Origin: Rhizobium glycinendophyticum
GTDB taxonomy: Bacteria; Pseudomonadota; Alphaproteobacteria; Rhizobiales; Rhizobiaceae
Length of the DNA stretch: 64,000 bases
Assembly: GCF_006443685.1 (NCBI RefSeq)
Contig: NZ_VFYP01000001.1
Location: 806,001 to 870,000, forward strand
Reading direction: 5' to 3'
The notes under the pieces: model-generated
Seen by the model: the letters and a program-made list of their open reading frames with translations, nothing else
What the model was told of the DNA's origin: nothing
The model's database searches: none
Shown here: positions 11,992-20,284 of the stretch, piece by piece
Layout: each line of letters opens with the position of its first letter
Numbering within the stretch: the stretch's first letter is position 1
Translations under genes and position numbers: made by a program

Positions 11992-12130
11992 ACGACCGGG
12001 TAATTTGTCGCAAATCGACCTGTGCGAACACCTAGTTCCTGCCGCCCTCAACCGGTACGCGGCCGGTCTGTGAGGGGGCTCAGGTGCCGGGAGTGTTGGC
12101 GATCATGGTTGGGCCGCCATGCGCATGGCT

Positions 12131-12964
12131 TCAGTCGGAAGCCGGGTCTCGCGACGGCCGTGTCGCGCGCGTTGCCGGCTGAGTGCCCTCGCGTCGAAGA
12201 AGCCGCAGTTTTGAAACGCGGCCCCATTCGTCTGAGCGCGCACATTCGGCCGCAGCCTGCATCACGAAGTCTATATGGGCCTGTGCCGCCTGCTTGGCTG
12301 CAACGGGATCGCCGTCCCGGATCGCCTCCTGGATCGCCACATGCTGCTCCAGCAGCCGTTCGCGGGCGCTGGGGAGCGAGAACACCGCCTTGCGATTGAA
12401 AAGGATGCCTTCCGACAGCAGCCGGTAACAGGCCCTCATGGTGTGCAGGAGGATGATGTTGTGGGCAGCCTCGCCAATGGCATTGTGGAACTCGACGTCA
12501 GCGGCAAGTTCTGCCTCCGGCTCTGCACTCTCATGCGCCAGGCGCATGTCTCCGACGATCCGTGCCAGAAGTGCCTTGTCCGTCTCGGTTGCGCGCTGGG
12601 CGGCAAGCTCTGCCGTCAGCCCCTCGAGTTCCCGCCGGTATTCGAGATAGTCGCGTGTCGCCCGCGCGTGCCGTGAGATGAGTTCGGTGACCGGTTTGGA
12701 AAACACCTGACCGATAATGTCTGCGACAAAGGTGCCGCCGCCATGATGGCTGACCAGAAGTCCTCGCGTCTCCAGCTCCTTCAGTGCCTCGCGGAGGATC
12801 GGCCTCGACACATCGAGGGACTGTGCCAGATCCCGCTCGCCCGGCAGCCGATCGCCGTCGCGCAGCACGCCGTCGAGGATCAGCAATTCTATCTGCTGCA
12901 CCACCTCGTCCGCAGTCCTGCTGTGTGTCACGCCGGAAAAAAGGGTCTCGTCACTGTCGCTCAC
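12131..12964 (-). CDS. GntR-family transcriptional regulator, FadR/FCD subfamily
   Basis: A 277-residue regulator. The N-terminal winged helix (ADEVVQQIELLILDGVLRDG; LPGERDLAQSLDVSRPILRE, residues about 15-75) is followed by an all-helical FCD ligand domain (EYRRELEGLTAELAAQ; DVEFHNAIGEAAHN; QHVAIQEAIRDGD). The Asp and His residues expected to bind a metal are present in DVEFH and in the final helix region. I chose the GTG at 12964, which has GGAGAGCC just upstream; an upstream ATG at 13027 lacks one. Close relatives include GlcC, LldR and PdhR, which respond to hydroxy or keto acids. Because glcDEF lies 4 kb away, glycolate control is possible (see the operator-like sites). Confidence 0.88.
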   Translation of the reverse strand: MSDSDETLFSGVTHSRTADEVVQQIELLILDGVLRDGDRLPGERDLAQSLDVSRPILREALKELETRGLLVSHHGGGTFVADIIGQVFSKPVTELISRHARATRDYLEYRRELEGLTAELAAQRATETDKALLARIVGDMRLAHESAEPEAELAADVEFHNAIGEAAHNIILLHTMRACYRLLSEGILFNRKAVFSLPSARERLLEQHVAIQEAIRDGDPVAAKQAAQAHIDFVMQAAAECARSDEWGRVSKLRLLRREGTQPATRATRPSRDPASD

Positions 12965-13042
12965 GTGGCTCTCCTTGGCTCCGAGACTTATCAAGCACCC
13001 TGCAGATTGGTCAAATAATTTGGCCACTTCTGTCGTGACGCT

Positions 13043-13053
13043 TGGTCATACAA
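13043..13053. promoter_or_regulatory. FCD-type GntR operator-like site
   Basis: TGGTCATACAA fits the TNGTNNNACNA pattern common to FadR-type operators. It lies 79 bases upstream of the regulator's start codon, suggesting autoregulation. A second, poorer copy (TGGTCAAATAA) lies at 13009-13019. The core TTGGTCATA recurs upstream of glcD at 16820. Confidence 0.4.
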
Positions 13054-13145
13054 AACTGCGGGTCGACCACATCCTGTGACAATTGCGCCTTTGCTCCCGG
13101 GCAGTAGCACTGCTAGCTTGACGATGGGCAAGGGAGACGAGTGAC

Positions 13146-14417
13146 GTGGCAAAAGGTGATTTCGCATTTCCGATGGCGCCGGAGCGCGCACTGGCGCTCG
13201 GCGAAATCCATGCTCGACCTTATGCGCTGGTGAAATCCAGCCGCGTCATCTTTCAGCTCGCCTTCATGATGGATGGCGGTTCTGCGGTGCACCACGCCGC
13301 GATTGCCGAAATGTCCCGCGCGCGTGGCGTGCCGCTGCCGGACAAGCAGGCGCGCTACCAGGCGCTGCCCTGGGGACAGGGCACGCTGCGTTGGGAGCGG
13401 CACACGGAATTCTCGACCTGGTTCTGGGATGGGCCTCTGCCGGACACGTTCGGCGGCGAGGTGCCGATCCATCCCTTCGGCGATGGCTTCGTCGCCCCCG
13501 GACCTCTGATCTCCGGTATCAGGCTCGAATTGAGACCCGAGGGCCCTGAGAGCACCGAAGCGCGCAATGCCTTCGATCCTGCTAGCCTCTGCTACAGCGA
13601 ATTGAAGAACGGTCAGGCGGCTGTCCTCACCGATTTCCGCCAGGACGGAAACGGCCTGACCCAGATCCTCGTCATTGATCGCGGCATGACCGAGGCCGGA
13701 CGGGGGGCTGTCGTCCAGCGCCTGCTCGATATCGAGACCTATCGCACCATGGCCATGCTCGGCCTGCCGCTTGCCCAGACCCTGTCGCCCGAAATTCGCC
13801 GGATCGAGGACGGGTTGACCGCCGTCACCCAGCGCATGAAGGCCCATGCGCGCGAGGAAGCCGACGAAATGCTGGCCGAGATAACCCGGCTTGCCGCGGA
13901 ATTGGAAGCCAATGCCGCCCTCAGCCTCTATCGTTTCGGCGCGAGCCGCGCCTATGATGGAATCGTGCGCGAACGCATCAAGACGCTCGACGAAACGCCG
14001 GTACCCGGCCATGAAACTTTGGGCTCGTTCCTGGAGCGCCGCCTGGCGCCCGCCATGCGCACATGCCAGTCGATCGAGGAACGGCAAGCCAACCTGTCGC
14101 GCAAGCTGTCACGCGCCACCGGCCTCGTCCGTTCCTGGATCGACGTCGAGATGGAGCGCCAGAATTCCGACCTGCTGGCCGCCATGAACAGCCGCGCCGA
14201 AATGCAGCTTCGCCTGCAGCAGACGGTCGAAGGCCTCTCCGTTGCCGCCATCTCCTATTACATCGTCGGCCTCGTCAGCTACGCCGCCAAAGCCATTCCG
14301 CACGACGTCCTGCCCGTCGATCCTGCCATCATCACCGGGATCTCGGTGCCGCTTGCGGTGCTTGCCGTCTGGTGGGTGGTCCGCCGCATCCGCCGGAGCC
14401 ACGAGAACGAGGCGTGA
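13146..14417 (+). CDS. DUF3422 membrane-anchored protein
   Basis: A 423-residue protein of the DUF3422 family, function unknown. The conserved N-terminal block is ALALGEIHARPYALVKSSRV. The middle region has alternating helical stretches, including ERQANLSRKLSRATGLVRSW. Two hydrophobic helices lie at the C-terminus (about residues 364-384 and 392-412) and are followed by an arginine-rich cytoplasmic tail. The start is a GTG at 13146. It is followed 66 bases later by the DUF6880 gene in the same direction. The shape (large soluble domain plus a C-terminal helical hairpin) suggests a tail-anchored inner-membrane protein. Confidence 0.85.
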   Translation: MAKGDFAFPMAPERALALGEIHARPYALVKSSRVIFQLAFMMDGGSAVHHAAIAEMSRARGVPLPDKQARYQALPWGQGTLRWERHTEFSTWFWDGPLPDTFGGEVPIHPFGDGFVAPGPLISGIRLELRPEGPESTEARNAFDPASLCYSELKNGQAAVLTDFRQDGNGLTQILVIDRGMTEAGRGAVVQRLLDIETYRTMAMLGLPLAQTLSPEIRRIEDGLTAVTQRMKAHAREEADEMLAEITRLAAELEANAALSLYRFGASRAYDGIVRERIKTLDETPVPGHETLGSFLERRLAPAMRTCQSIEERQANLSRKLSRATGLVRSWIDVEMERQNSDLLAAMNSRAEMQLRLQQTVEGLSVAAISYYIVGLVSYAAKAIPHDVLPVDPAIITGISVPLAVLAVWWVVRRIRRSHENEA

Positions 14418-14483
14418 TCACACCTTGCTGCCTGCCGTCGTCGATCGATATAAGACGGCGGGGAATGGCAGGTGACAGGTAGA

Positions 14484-15896
14484 ATGGCAAAGCAGGCAAA
14501 GGCCAAGCTCGACAAGAAGGGCCTGACGGGCCTCGGGATCGACAAGCTGGTTGAGATCCTTCTTGAGGAATCCGCCGCCAACAAGGCGCTGAAGACGAGA
14601 CTGCAGACGGCGCTTGCCGGCGAAACAGGACCGGACGAAATGGCCCGCCTGATCGATCGGCGCATCGACGCGATCGACCAGGCGGCGACGCGCATCAACC
14701 GGGCGCGTGCCAAGGACCTCGCGGTCGAGTTCGCAGCGCTTGCTCGCAACATCCTGTCGGAACTCGGCAGCGCCGATCCACAGGCTGCCGCTGAACGCAT
14801 CCTGCGGTTCCTCGCTCTGCGTTTCCCGATCTCCGCCCGCCTCGCGGTGGACAATGCCCGCCTGTGGAAGGTCTTCGATGATACCGAACTCTCGGCGCTC
14901 GAACTGATCAAGACGATTGACGAAGGTTCTCAGGCCCTGCTCGTGCCGCAGATCGAAAAGCTTCGGCTTCGCGACCGCTACGGCGAACACACCGGCTTCT
15001 TGCGCGCCCTGACATCCGTTCTTGGCAAACCCGCCGCTGCCGCGTGGAAACAGATGCTCGCGGGAGTGCTACCGAGCGAACCGCTGAAGCTCGGCGCGCT
15101 CGATCTGTTGCAATCCCTTGCTCTCCATCAGGGAGAGATCGACGACTTCCTGAAGCTTGAACGGCAGAAACCCGACAACCGCCGCGATACACTGACCGTG
15201 GCCGCACTGCTCCACGAGGCTGGCCGCTTCGAGGATGCCCTCGAATGGGTACGCGAACGGCCGCGCGGCGTGCGTCTCATTCCGGTCAACGGCGTGCTGG
15301 CCTCCGTCGGCCCCGAATACGGCGCCCATGAGCGACGCCTCCTGGAGGCCGAAATCCTCGACCGACTGAAGCGCCGCGAGGATGCGCAGGAACTGCGCTG
15401 GCGCGAATTCGGCGAAACGCTCGATCCCGCCGTCCTCAGGCTCTATCTCTCGAAGCTCGACGATTTCGCCGAATTCGAGGAAATGGACCGCGCCTTTGCT
15501 GTCGCGAAGGCGCATGACGACATCTATCTGGCGCTCGACTTCTTCCTCGCCTGGCCCCGCCTCGATCTCGCCGCCGAGCATGTGATGCGGCATAGGCATG
15601 ACTGGGAGGGGCGCTACTATGACGACCTGGCGCCAGCAGCCGAAGCCCTCACCGCGAAGGAGCCGCTGGCCGCCGTCCTTCTCTACCGCGTTCTGGTCGA
15701 GGATATCCTGAGGCGCGGCATCGGCATGGCCTATCCCCATGCGGGCCGTTACATTGGCGAGCTCGCCCGCCTCATGCCGAACCTGCCCGAAGGTCACGGC
15801 CTCTCGACCCACGCCGCCTTTCTGGCAGAGCTACGGCGCAATCATTCGAAGAAATATGGCTTCTGGAGTTCGGTGCCGGGCGGGCTATCAGGCTGA
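14484..15896 (+). CDS. DUF6880 family protein
   Basis: A 470-residue soluble helical protein recognised as the DUF6880 type: N-terminal LTGLGIDKLVEILLEESAAN, then repeated paired helices through the rest (for example DTLTVAALLHEAGRFEDALE and TAKEPLAAVLLYRVLVEDIL) that look like TPR/HEAT-type solenoids. The C-terminus HAAFLAELRRNHSKKYGFWS is conserved and resembles the ends of SWIM-associated zinc-finger family proteins, but no SWIM finger is present. I took the ATG at 14484; a GTG four codons earlier is possible. No function is known. It converges on a LysR gene. Confidence 0.75.
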   Translation: MAKQAKAKLDKKGLTGLGIDKLVEILLEESAANKALKTRLQTALAGETGPDEMARLIDRRIDAIDQAATRINRARAKDLAVEFAALARNILSELGSADPQAAAERILRFLALRFPISARLAVDNARLWKVFDDTELSALELIKTIDEGSQALLVPQIEKLRLRDRYGEHTGFLRALTSVLGKPAAAAWKQMLAGVLPSEPLKLGALDLLQSLALHQGEIDDFLKLERQKPDNRRDTLTVAALLHEAGRFEDALEWVRERPRGVRLIPVNGVLASVGPEYGAHERRLLEAEILDRLKRREDAQELRWREFGETLDPAVLRLYLSKLDDFAEFEEMDRAFAVAKAHDDIYLALDFFLAWPRLDLAAEHVMRHRHDWEGRYYDDLAPAAEALTAKEPLAAVLLYRVLVEDILRRGIGMAYPHAGRYIGELARLMPNLPEGHGLSTHAAFLAELRRNHSKKYGFWSSVPGGLSG

Positions 15897-15899
15897 ACC

Positions 15900-16796
15900 C
15901 TAGCGCTCCCAATAGGGCACCGGCCCATACAACTCTGCCAGATAATCGATGAACAGCCGCACCTTGGCCGGCAGGAACTGACGGCTTGGATAGACGGCGG
16001 ACAGCGCCACGTTGCGCGAACTCTCATACTGCGGCAGGACCTGCACGAGGCGGCCGCTCTTCAACTCCGTGCCGATATCCCAGGTCGAGCGGAGCGCAAT
16101 CCCGAGACCCGCGATCACGGCCTCCCGGATCACCTCGCTCGAATTGGTGATCAGCATGCCTTCGGGGCGCAGCACAACAGGTCCGTTAGGCCCTTCCAAA
16201 CGCCACGAATCCATGTTGTGCGCCGGCAGGCAGCGATGGCGTTTCAGGTCGTCCAGCGTCTCCGGCATGCCATGTTGGGCGAGATAATCGGGGGCGGCGC
16301 AGAGAACCCGGCGAACCGGCGCCAGCTTCCGGGCCACCAGCGAGGAATCGTTGAGCTCCGCGATGCGGATCGCCAGATCGAAGCCGCCGCCGACAATGTC
16401 GGTGAATTCGTCGGAGAGAATGAGGTTCAATGTGAGGTCCGGATGCCGGTCCATGAAGGCTTTCAGGTGTGGCGCAATATGCATGCGACCGAACGAGGTC
16501 GGCGCCGATATCTTCAGGACACCGTTGACCTCCGACGACCGGCCGGACGCAAAGGCTTCTGCCTCTTCCAGCCCGGCAAGCACGGTCAGAACCCGTTCGT
16601 GAAAACCCTGACCTGCTTCGGTGAGCGAAATCTGCCGGGTTGTCCGCTGCAAAAGCCGGGTCCCGAGTTTGTCCTCAAGCCGCTTGATGCGTTTGGAGAC
16701 GACGGCAGGCGAAAGGCCGAGATCACGCGCGGCCGTCGACATGCTGCCCGCTGCGATCACCCGGACGAAGACTTCAAGATCACCGAGATTGGTCAT
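15900..16796 (-). CDS. LysR-family transcriptional regulator (CrgA/DmlR-like)
   Basis: A 298-residue LysR regulator. The winged-helix domain (DLEVFVRVIAAGSMSTAARD; LSPAVVSKRIKRLEDKLG) is followed by the substrate domain (GVLKISAPTSFGRMHIAPHL; DIVGGGFDLAIRIAELNDSS), a signature of the CrgA/DmlR/AaeR group. It is divergent from glcD with 138 bases between start codons, so glycolate-oxidase control by this protein is plausible from position. Alternatively it regulates only itself. The stop lies three bases beyond the stop of the convergent DUF6880 gene. Confidence 0.92.
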   Translation of the reverse strand: MTNLGDLEVFVRVIAAGSMSTAARDLGLSPAVVSKRIKRLEDKLGTRLLQRTTRQISLTEAGQGFHERVLTVLAGLEEAEAFASGRSSEVNGVLKISAPTSFGRMHIAPHLKAFMDRHPDLTLNLILSDEFTDIVGGGFDLAIRIAELNDSSLVARKLAPVRRVLCAAPDYLAQHGMPETLDDLKRHRCLPAHNMDSWRLEGPNGPVVLRPEGMLITNSSEVIREAVIAGLGIALRSTWDIGTELKSGRLVQVLPQYESSRNVALSAVYPSRQFLPAKVRLFIDYLAELYGPVPYWER

Positions 16797-16819
16797 GAGT
16801 AGGCGCCACTCTTTCAGAT

Positions 16820-16865
16820 TTGGTCATAAGTCCATAGCATTTGCCCTACCAATGGCATAGTGGTA
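16820..16865. promoter_or_regulatory. Operator-like sites between LysR gene and glcD
   Basis: TTGGTCATA (16820-16828) is identical to the core of the site upstream of the FadR-type regulator gene at 13042. An inverted pair TACCA/TGGTA (16847-16851 and 16861-16865) follows. Both lie in the divergent promoter region. Either the LysR or the FadR-type protein could bind here. Confidence 0.35.
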
Positions 16866-16934
16866 AGAAAAATGAACCAGTTGAGATTGGCGTCGTGTGT
16901 CGTTAGCATGGCCGGCGACGAAGGGGATGTTATC

Positions 16935-18368
16935 ATGACCGAGGCCATAGCCTTTCTGCCGCCGCGCGCCGATGTTCTGGCACGTCGCGCCGAAATCCTG
17001 GCAGATCTGCGCGAACTCGTGCCCCCAGGCCGCCTCGTCGAGGAAAACAACGCGCTGGTACCCTTCGAAACCGACGGCTTCATCGCCTATCGTCGCCGCC
17101 CGTTGGCGGTCGTCCTGCCGGAAACCACGGCCCAGGTGGCGGCAGTGATGAAATACTGCCATCGCTACGGCATACCAGTCGTCCCGCGCGGGGCCGGCAC
17201 CTCACTGTCGGGGGGCGCCATCCCGCAGGAAGATGCGGTGGTGCTCGGCCTCTCCGCCATGACTCGCATCCTCGATGTCGATTATGCCAACCGCACCGCG
17301 ACAGTTCAGGCCGGCGTCACCAACCTCGCCATCTCGGATGCCGTAGGCAGCGACGGATTTTTCTACGCGCCCGATCCAAGCTCGCAGCTCGCCTGCACCA
17401 TCGGCGGCAATATCGGCATGAATTCCGGCGGCGCCCACTGTTTGAAATACGGTGTCACCACCAACAACCTGCTCGGCGTCAAGCTGGTCCTGGTCGACGG
17501 CACGGTGGTCGATCTCGGCGGCCAGCATCTGGACAGCGAAGGCTACGACCTGCTCGGCCTCGTCTGCGGCTCGGAAGGCCAGCTCGGCATCGTCACCGAA
17601 GCGACCGTGCGCCTGCTTGCGAAGCCCGAAGGTGCGCGCCCCGTGCTCTTTGGCTTTGAAAGTGCGGAGGCAGCCGGTTCCTGCGTCGCCGATGTCATCG
17701 GCGCCGGCATCATCCCGGTCGCCATTGAATTCATGGACAAGCCCGCCATCCAGATCTGCGAGGCCTTTGCCAAGGCAGGCTATCCGCTCGATGTCGAGGC
17801 GCTGCTGATCGTCGAGGTCGAAGGTTCCGAGGCCGAAATGGACGCCATGCTCGCCTCGATCGTCGCGATCGCCAAGACCCATGGAGTGAAGACCGTGCGC
17901 GAATGCCAGTCGGCCACTGAAGCTGCACTCATCTGGAAAGGCCGTAAATCCGCCTTCGGCGCCACCGGCCGTATCGCTGATTATATTTGCATGGACGGCA
18001 CGGTTCCCTTGAGCCAACTTGCCGATGTGCTGAAGAAGACCGCCGAGATCGTCGATCGTTACGGTCTGCGCGTCGCCAATGTCTTCCATGCCGGCGACGG
18101 CAACATGCACCCGCTGATCCTCTACAACATCAACGATCCGCAAGACGCAGCCAAGGCCGAAGCCGCCGGCATGGAGATCCTCAAACTCTGCGTCGATGCT
18201 GGCGGTTGCCTGACCGGCGAACACGGCGTCGGCATCGAAAAGCGTGACCTCATGCGCCATCAGTTCTCCGACATCGACCTCGCCCAGCAGATGGCCGTGC
18301 GCTCCGCCTTCGACGAGGGCTGGATCCTCAATCCCTCCAAGGTCTTTCCGCTGGAGGGGAGGGGATGA
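16935..18368 (+). CDS. glcD: Glycolate oxidase subunit GlcD (FAD-linked)
   Basis: A 477-residue flavoprotein of the VAO family. The FAD-binding core is PRGAGTSLSGGAIPQEDAVV near residues 87-106, with PSSQLACTIGGNIGMNSGG following. The C-terminal cap includes ANVFHAGDGNMHPLILYNIN and GGCLTGEHGVGIEKRDLM. With GlcE and GlcF it oxidises glycolate to glyoxylate and passes electrons to the respiratory chain. I chose the ATG at 16935 because GAAGGGGAT lies about 8 bases upstream; the frame is open back to 16860. A 277-base gap containing a palindromic repeat separates it from glcE. Confidence 0.95.
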   Translation: MTEAIAFLPPRADVLARRAEILADLRELVPPGRLVEENNALVPFETDGFIAYRRRPLAVVLPETTAQVAAVMKYCHRYGIPVVPRGAGTSLSGGAIPQEDAVVLGLSAMTRILDVDYANRTATVQAGVTNLAISDAVGSDGFFYAPDPSSQLACTIGGNIGMNSGGAHCLKYGVTTNNLLGVKLVLVDGTVVDLGGQHLDSEGYDLLGLVCGSEGQLGIVTEATVRLLAKPEGARPVLFGFESAEAAGSCVADVIGAGIIPVAIEFMDKPAIQICEAFAKAGYPLDVEALLIVEVEGSEAEMDAMLASIVAIAKTHGVKTVRECQSATEAALIWKGRKSAFGATGRIADYICMDGTVPLSQLADVLKKTAEIVDRYGLRVANVFHAGDGNMHPLILYNINDPQDAAKAEAAGMEILKLCVDAGGCLTGEHGVGIEKRDLMRHQFSDIDLAQQMAVRSAFDEGWILNPSKVFPLEGRG

Positions 18369-18392
18369 TTCCTATCTGTTTTTTCTCCGCAG

Positions 18393-18617
18393 CTCACCCC
18401 CCTCTGTCCTGCCGGACATCTCCCCCTCAAGGGGGGAGATCGGTTGTGGCTGCCGCTCGTTCCTCCGCGTCCGTCGCGAAAACAGCATTCGAGGTGATAC
18501 GATCATCAATTCATCTCGACGATCAGCTTCCAACTTTTGCTGAAGGACGCAGTACCTGTGGCTTTCCGATCTCCCCCCTTGAGGGGGAGATGCCCGGCAG
18601 GGCAGAGGGGGGCGAGC
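18393..18617. repeat. RIME-type palindromic intergenic repeat between glcD and glcE
   Basis: Two inverted arms, 18393-18440 (CCCCCCTCTGTCCTGCCGGA then ATCTCCCCCTC) and 18568-18617 (ATCTCCCCCCTTGAGGGGGA then GCCCGGCAGGGCAGAGGGGG), flank about 125 bases. The same arms occur at 31111-31233. This form is common between rhizobial genes. The element occupies almost the whole glcD-glcE gap, so the transcript joining the two genes would carry a large stem-loop. Confidence 0.85.
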
Positions 18618-18645
18618 TTGTGCAGAGAGATGAGGGGGCTGTCCC

Positions 18646-19854
18646 GTGCTGACGCCAGCCACCGAAACCGAAGCGTCCGACATCATCCGCGCTCACGCGG
18701 AAATCCGCACGCCGATCCATATCCGGGGCGGGGGCACCCGCGCCGGCTTCGGCAATCTCGTCAATGCCGCCGCAACCCTGTCGTCGTCGGGGCTCACCGG
18801 CATCACCGCCTATAACCCGGCCGAGATGGTCATGACCGCCCGCGCCGGAACGCCGGTGGCGGAAATTGAAGCCGCATTGGCCGCGAACGGCCAAGGCATG
18901 GCTTTCGAGCCGATGGACCATCGCGCCGTGATGGGCACCACGGGAACACCGACCATAGGCGGTCTCTTCGCCGTCAACAGTTCCGGTCCGCGCCGCTTCA
19001 CGGCAGGTGCCGCCCGCGACCATCTTCTCGGCATCCGCTTCGTCAACGGAACGGGCGAACTGGTGAAGGCCGGCGGCCGGGTGATGAAGAATGTCACCGG
19101 CCTCGATCTCGTGAAGCTGCTCGCCGGCTCCTATGGTACGCTCGGCTTCCTCACCGAAGTCACCTTCAAGGTCCTGCCGACGCCGAAGACGACCGCGACC
19201 ATCCTCATCTCCGGCCTGGAAGACGAGACGGCTGTGCGGGCCATGGCGGCTGCCATGTCGATGTCGGTGGAAGTCTCAGGGGCAGCCCATCTGCCGGAAA
19301 GCGTGCGCGGACGTTTCCTTGGCAGCACTTTGCCCGAGGGACCGGTAACGGTGCTCCGGCTCGAGGGTCTGGCCGCATCTGTTGCCGTTCGGGCAGACAA
19401 GCTCGAGGCGGCCATGACAGGCTTCGGCCCCGTCACGCGTCTTGGCGCGGACGAGTCCGAAGTCCTCTGGCGTGAAATCCGAGATGTCGCGCCCTATGCC
19501 GATAGCACGGATCGTCCGCTCTGGCGTGTTTCCATGGCCCCCTCGCGGGGCCACGAACTCGTGGCGGGCTTACGTCTGCGTGCCGGCGTCGACGCCTTCT
19601 ATGACTGGCAGGGCGGGCTGATCTGGATGCGCATGGAAGCCGATCCAGAAGCCGATATACTGCGCCATGGCATCCGGAGTTTGGGCGGTGGGCACGCGAC
19701 CTTGCTGCGGGCAAATCCGGAAATCCGGACAGCGACCCCCGCCTTCGAGCCCCAGTCACGCCCGGTCGCCCTTCTCTCCGAGCGCATCAGGGGAAAACTC
19801 GATCCGCACGGCATCTTCAACCCCGGACTGATGACATCAGGAGTGTCTCGATGA
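18646..19854 (+). CDS. glcE: Glycolate oxidase subunit GlcE (FAD-binding)
   Basis: A 402-residue FAD-binding subunit. The FAD_binding_4 pattern is visible early: TPIHIRGGGTRAGFGNLVNA near residue 21 and HRAVMGTTGTPTIGGLFAVN near 91, then VKAGGRVMKNVTGLDLVKLL. It is shorter than GlcD and lacks the C-terminal GEHGVG segment, as expected for GlcE. The start is a GTG at 18646, preceded by GATGAGGGGGCT. Its stop overlaps the start of the next small membrane protein (ATGA), so translation is coupled. Confidence 0.93.
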   Translation: MLTPATETEASDIIRAHAEIRTPIHIRGGGTRAGFGNLVNAAATLSSSGLTGITAYNPAEMVMTARAGTPVAEIEAALAANGQGMAFEPMDHRAVMGTTGTPTIGGLFAVNSSGPRRFTAGAARDHLLGIRFVNGTGELVKAGGRVMKNVTGLDLVKLLAGSYGTLGFLTEVTFKVLPTPKTTATILISGLEDETAVRAMAAAMSMSVEVSGAAHLPESVRGRFLGSTLPEGPVTVLRLEGLAASVAVRADKLEAAMTGFGPVTRLGADESEVLWREIRDVAPYADSTDRPLWRVSMAPSRGHELVAGLRLRAGVDAFYDWQGGLIWMRMEADPEADILRHGIRSLGGGHATLLRANPEIRTATPAFEPQSRPVALLSERIRGKLDPHGIFNPGLMTSGVSR

Positions 19855-20231
19855 CCGACCCGAACTTCCGCCCACCTGCCGGCCCCGCCGGGGAGACCTG
19901 GTTCTCGCCGGGCCGTCTCAATGCGCAGATGGTTTACGCCCTCTATCTCGTGAGTTTCGTCGTCGGCATCACCGGTATCATCGGTCTCATTATGGCTTAT
20001 GTGAACCGCGGCAAGGGCGAGCCTTGGGTCGACACCCACTACACCTATGCCATCCGTACCTTCTGGATCGGACTTCTCTACGCGCTGATCGCTTCGATTC
20101 TGATGCTGCTGGCGATCGGTTTCATCTTGATCTTTGCCGTCGCCATCTGGATCGTCGTCCGCTGCGTCATTGGCCTGCAAAAGGCTTCTGCCGGAGAACC
20201 CATCGCCCGCCCCGAAAGCTGGTGGATCTGA
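19851..20231 (+). CDS. DUF4870 membrane protein in the glc operon
   Basis: A 126-residue protein with three predicted membrane helices (about residues 26-48, 66-88 and 90-108) and the DUF4870 pattern GEPWVDTHYTYAIRTFWIGL. It overlaps glcE by four bases and ends 53 bases before glcF. This tight position suggests a membrane partner or anchor for the glycolate oxidase complex, but no such role is established. A simple hitch-hiker is the alternative. Confidence 0.85.
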   Translation: MTDPNFRPPAGPAGETWFSPGRLNAQMVYALYLVSFVVGITGIIGLIMAYVNRGKGEPWVDTHYTYAIRTFWIGLLYALIASILMLLAIGFILIFAVAIWIVVRCVIGLQKASAGEPIARPESWWI

Positions 20232-20284
20232 ACCTCACGGACACGGCCGTAAGCCGTGCCTGAGTTCGCCTGAGGAGGATCTGC

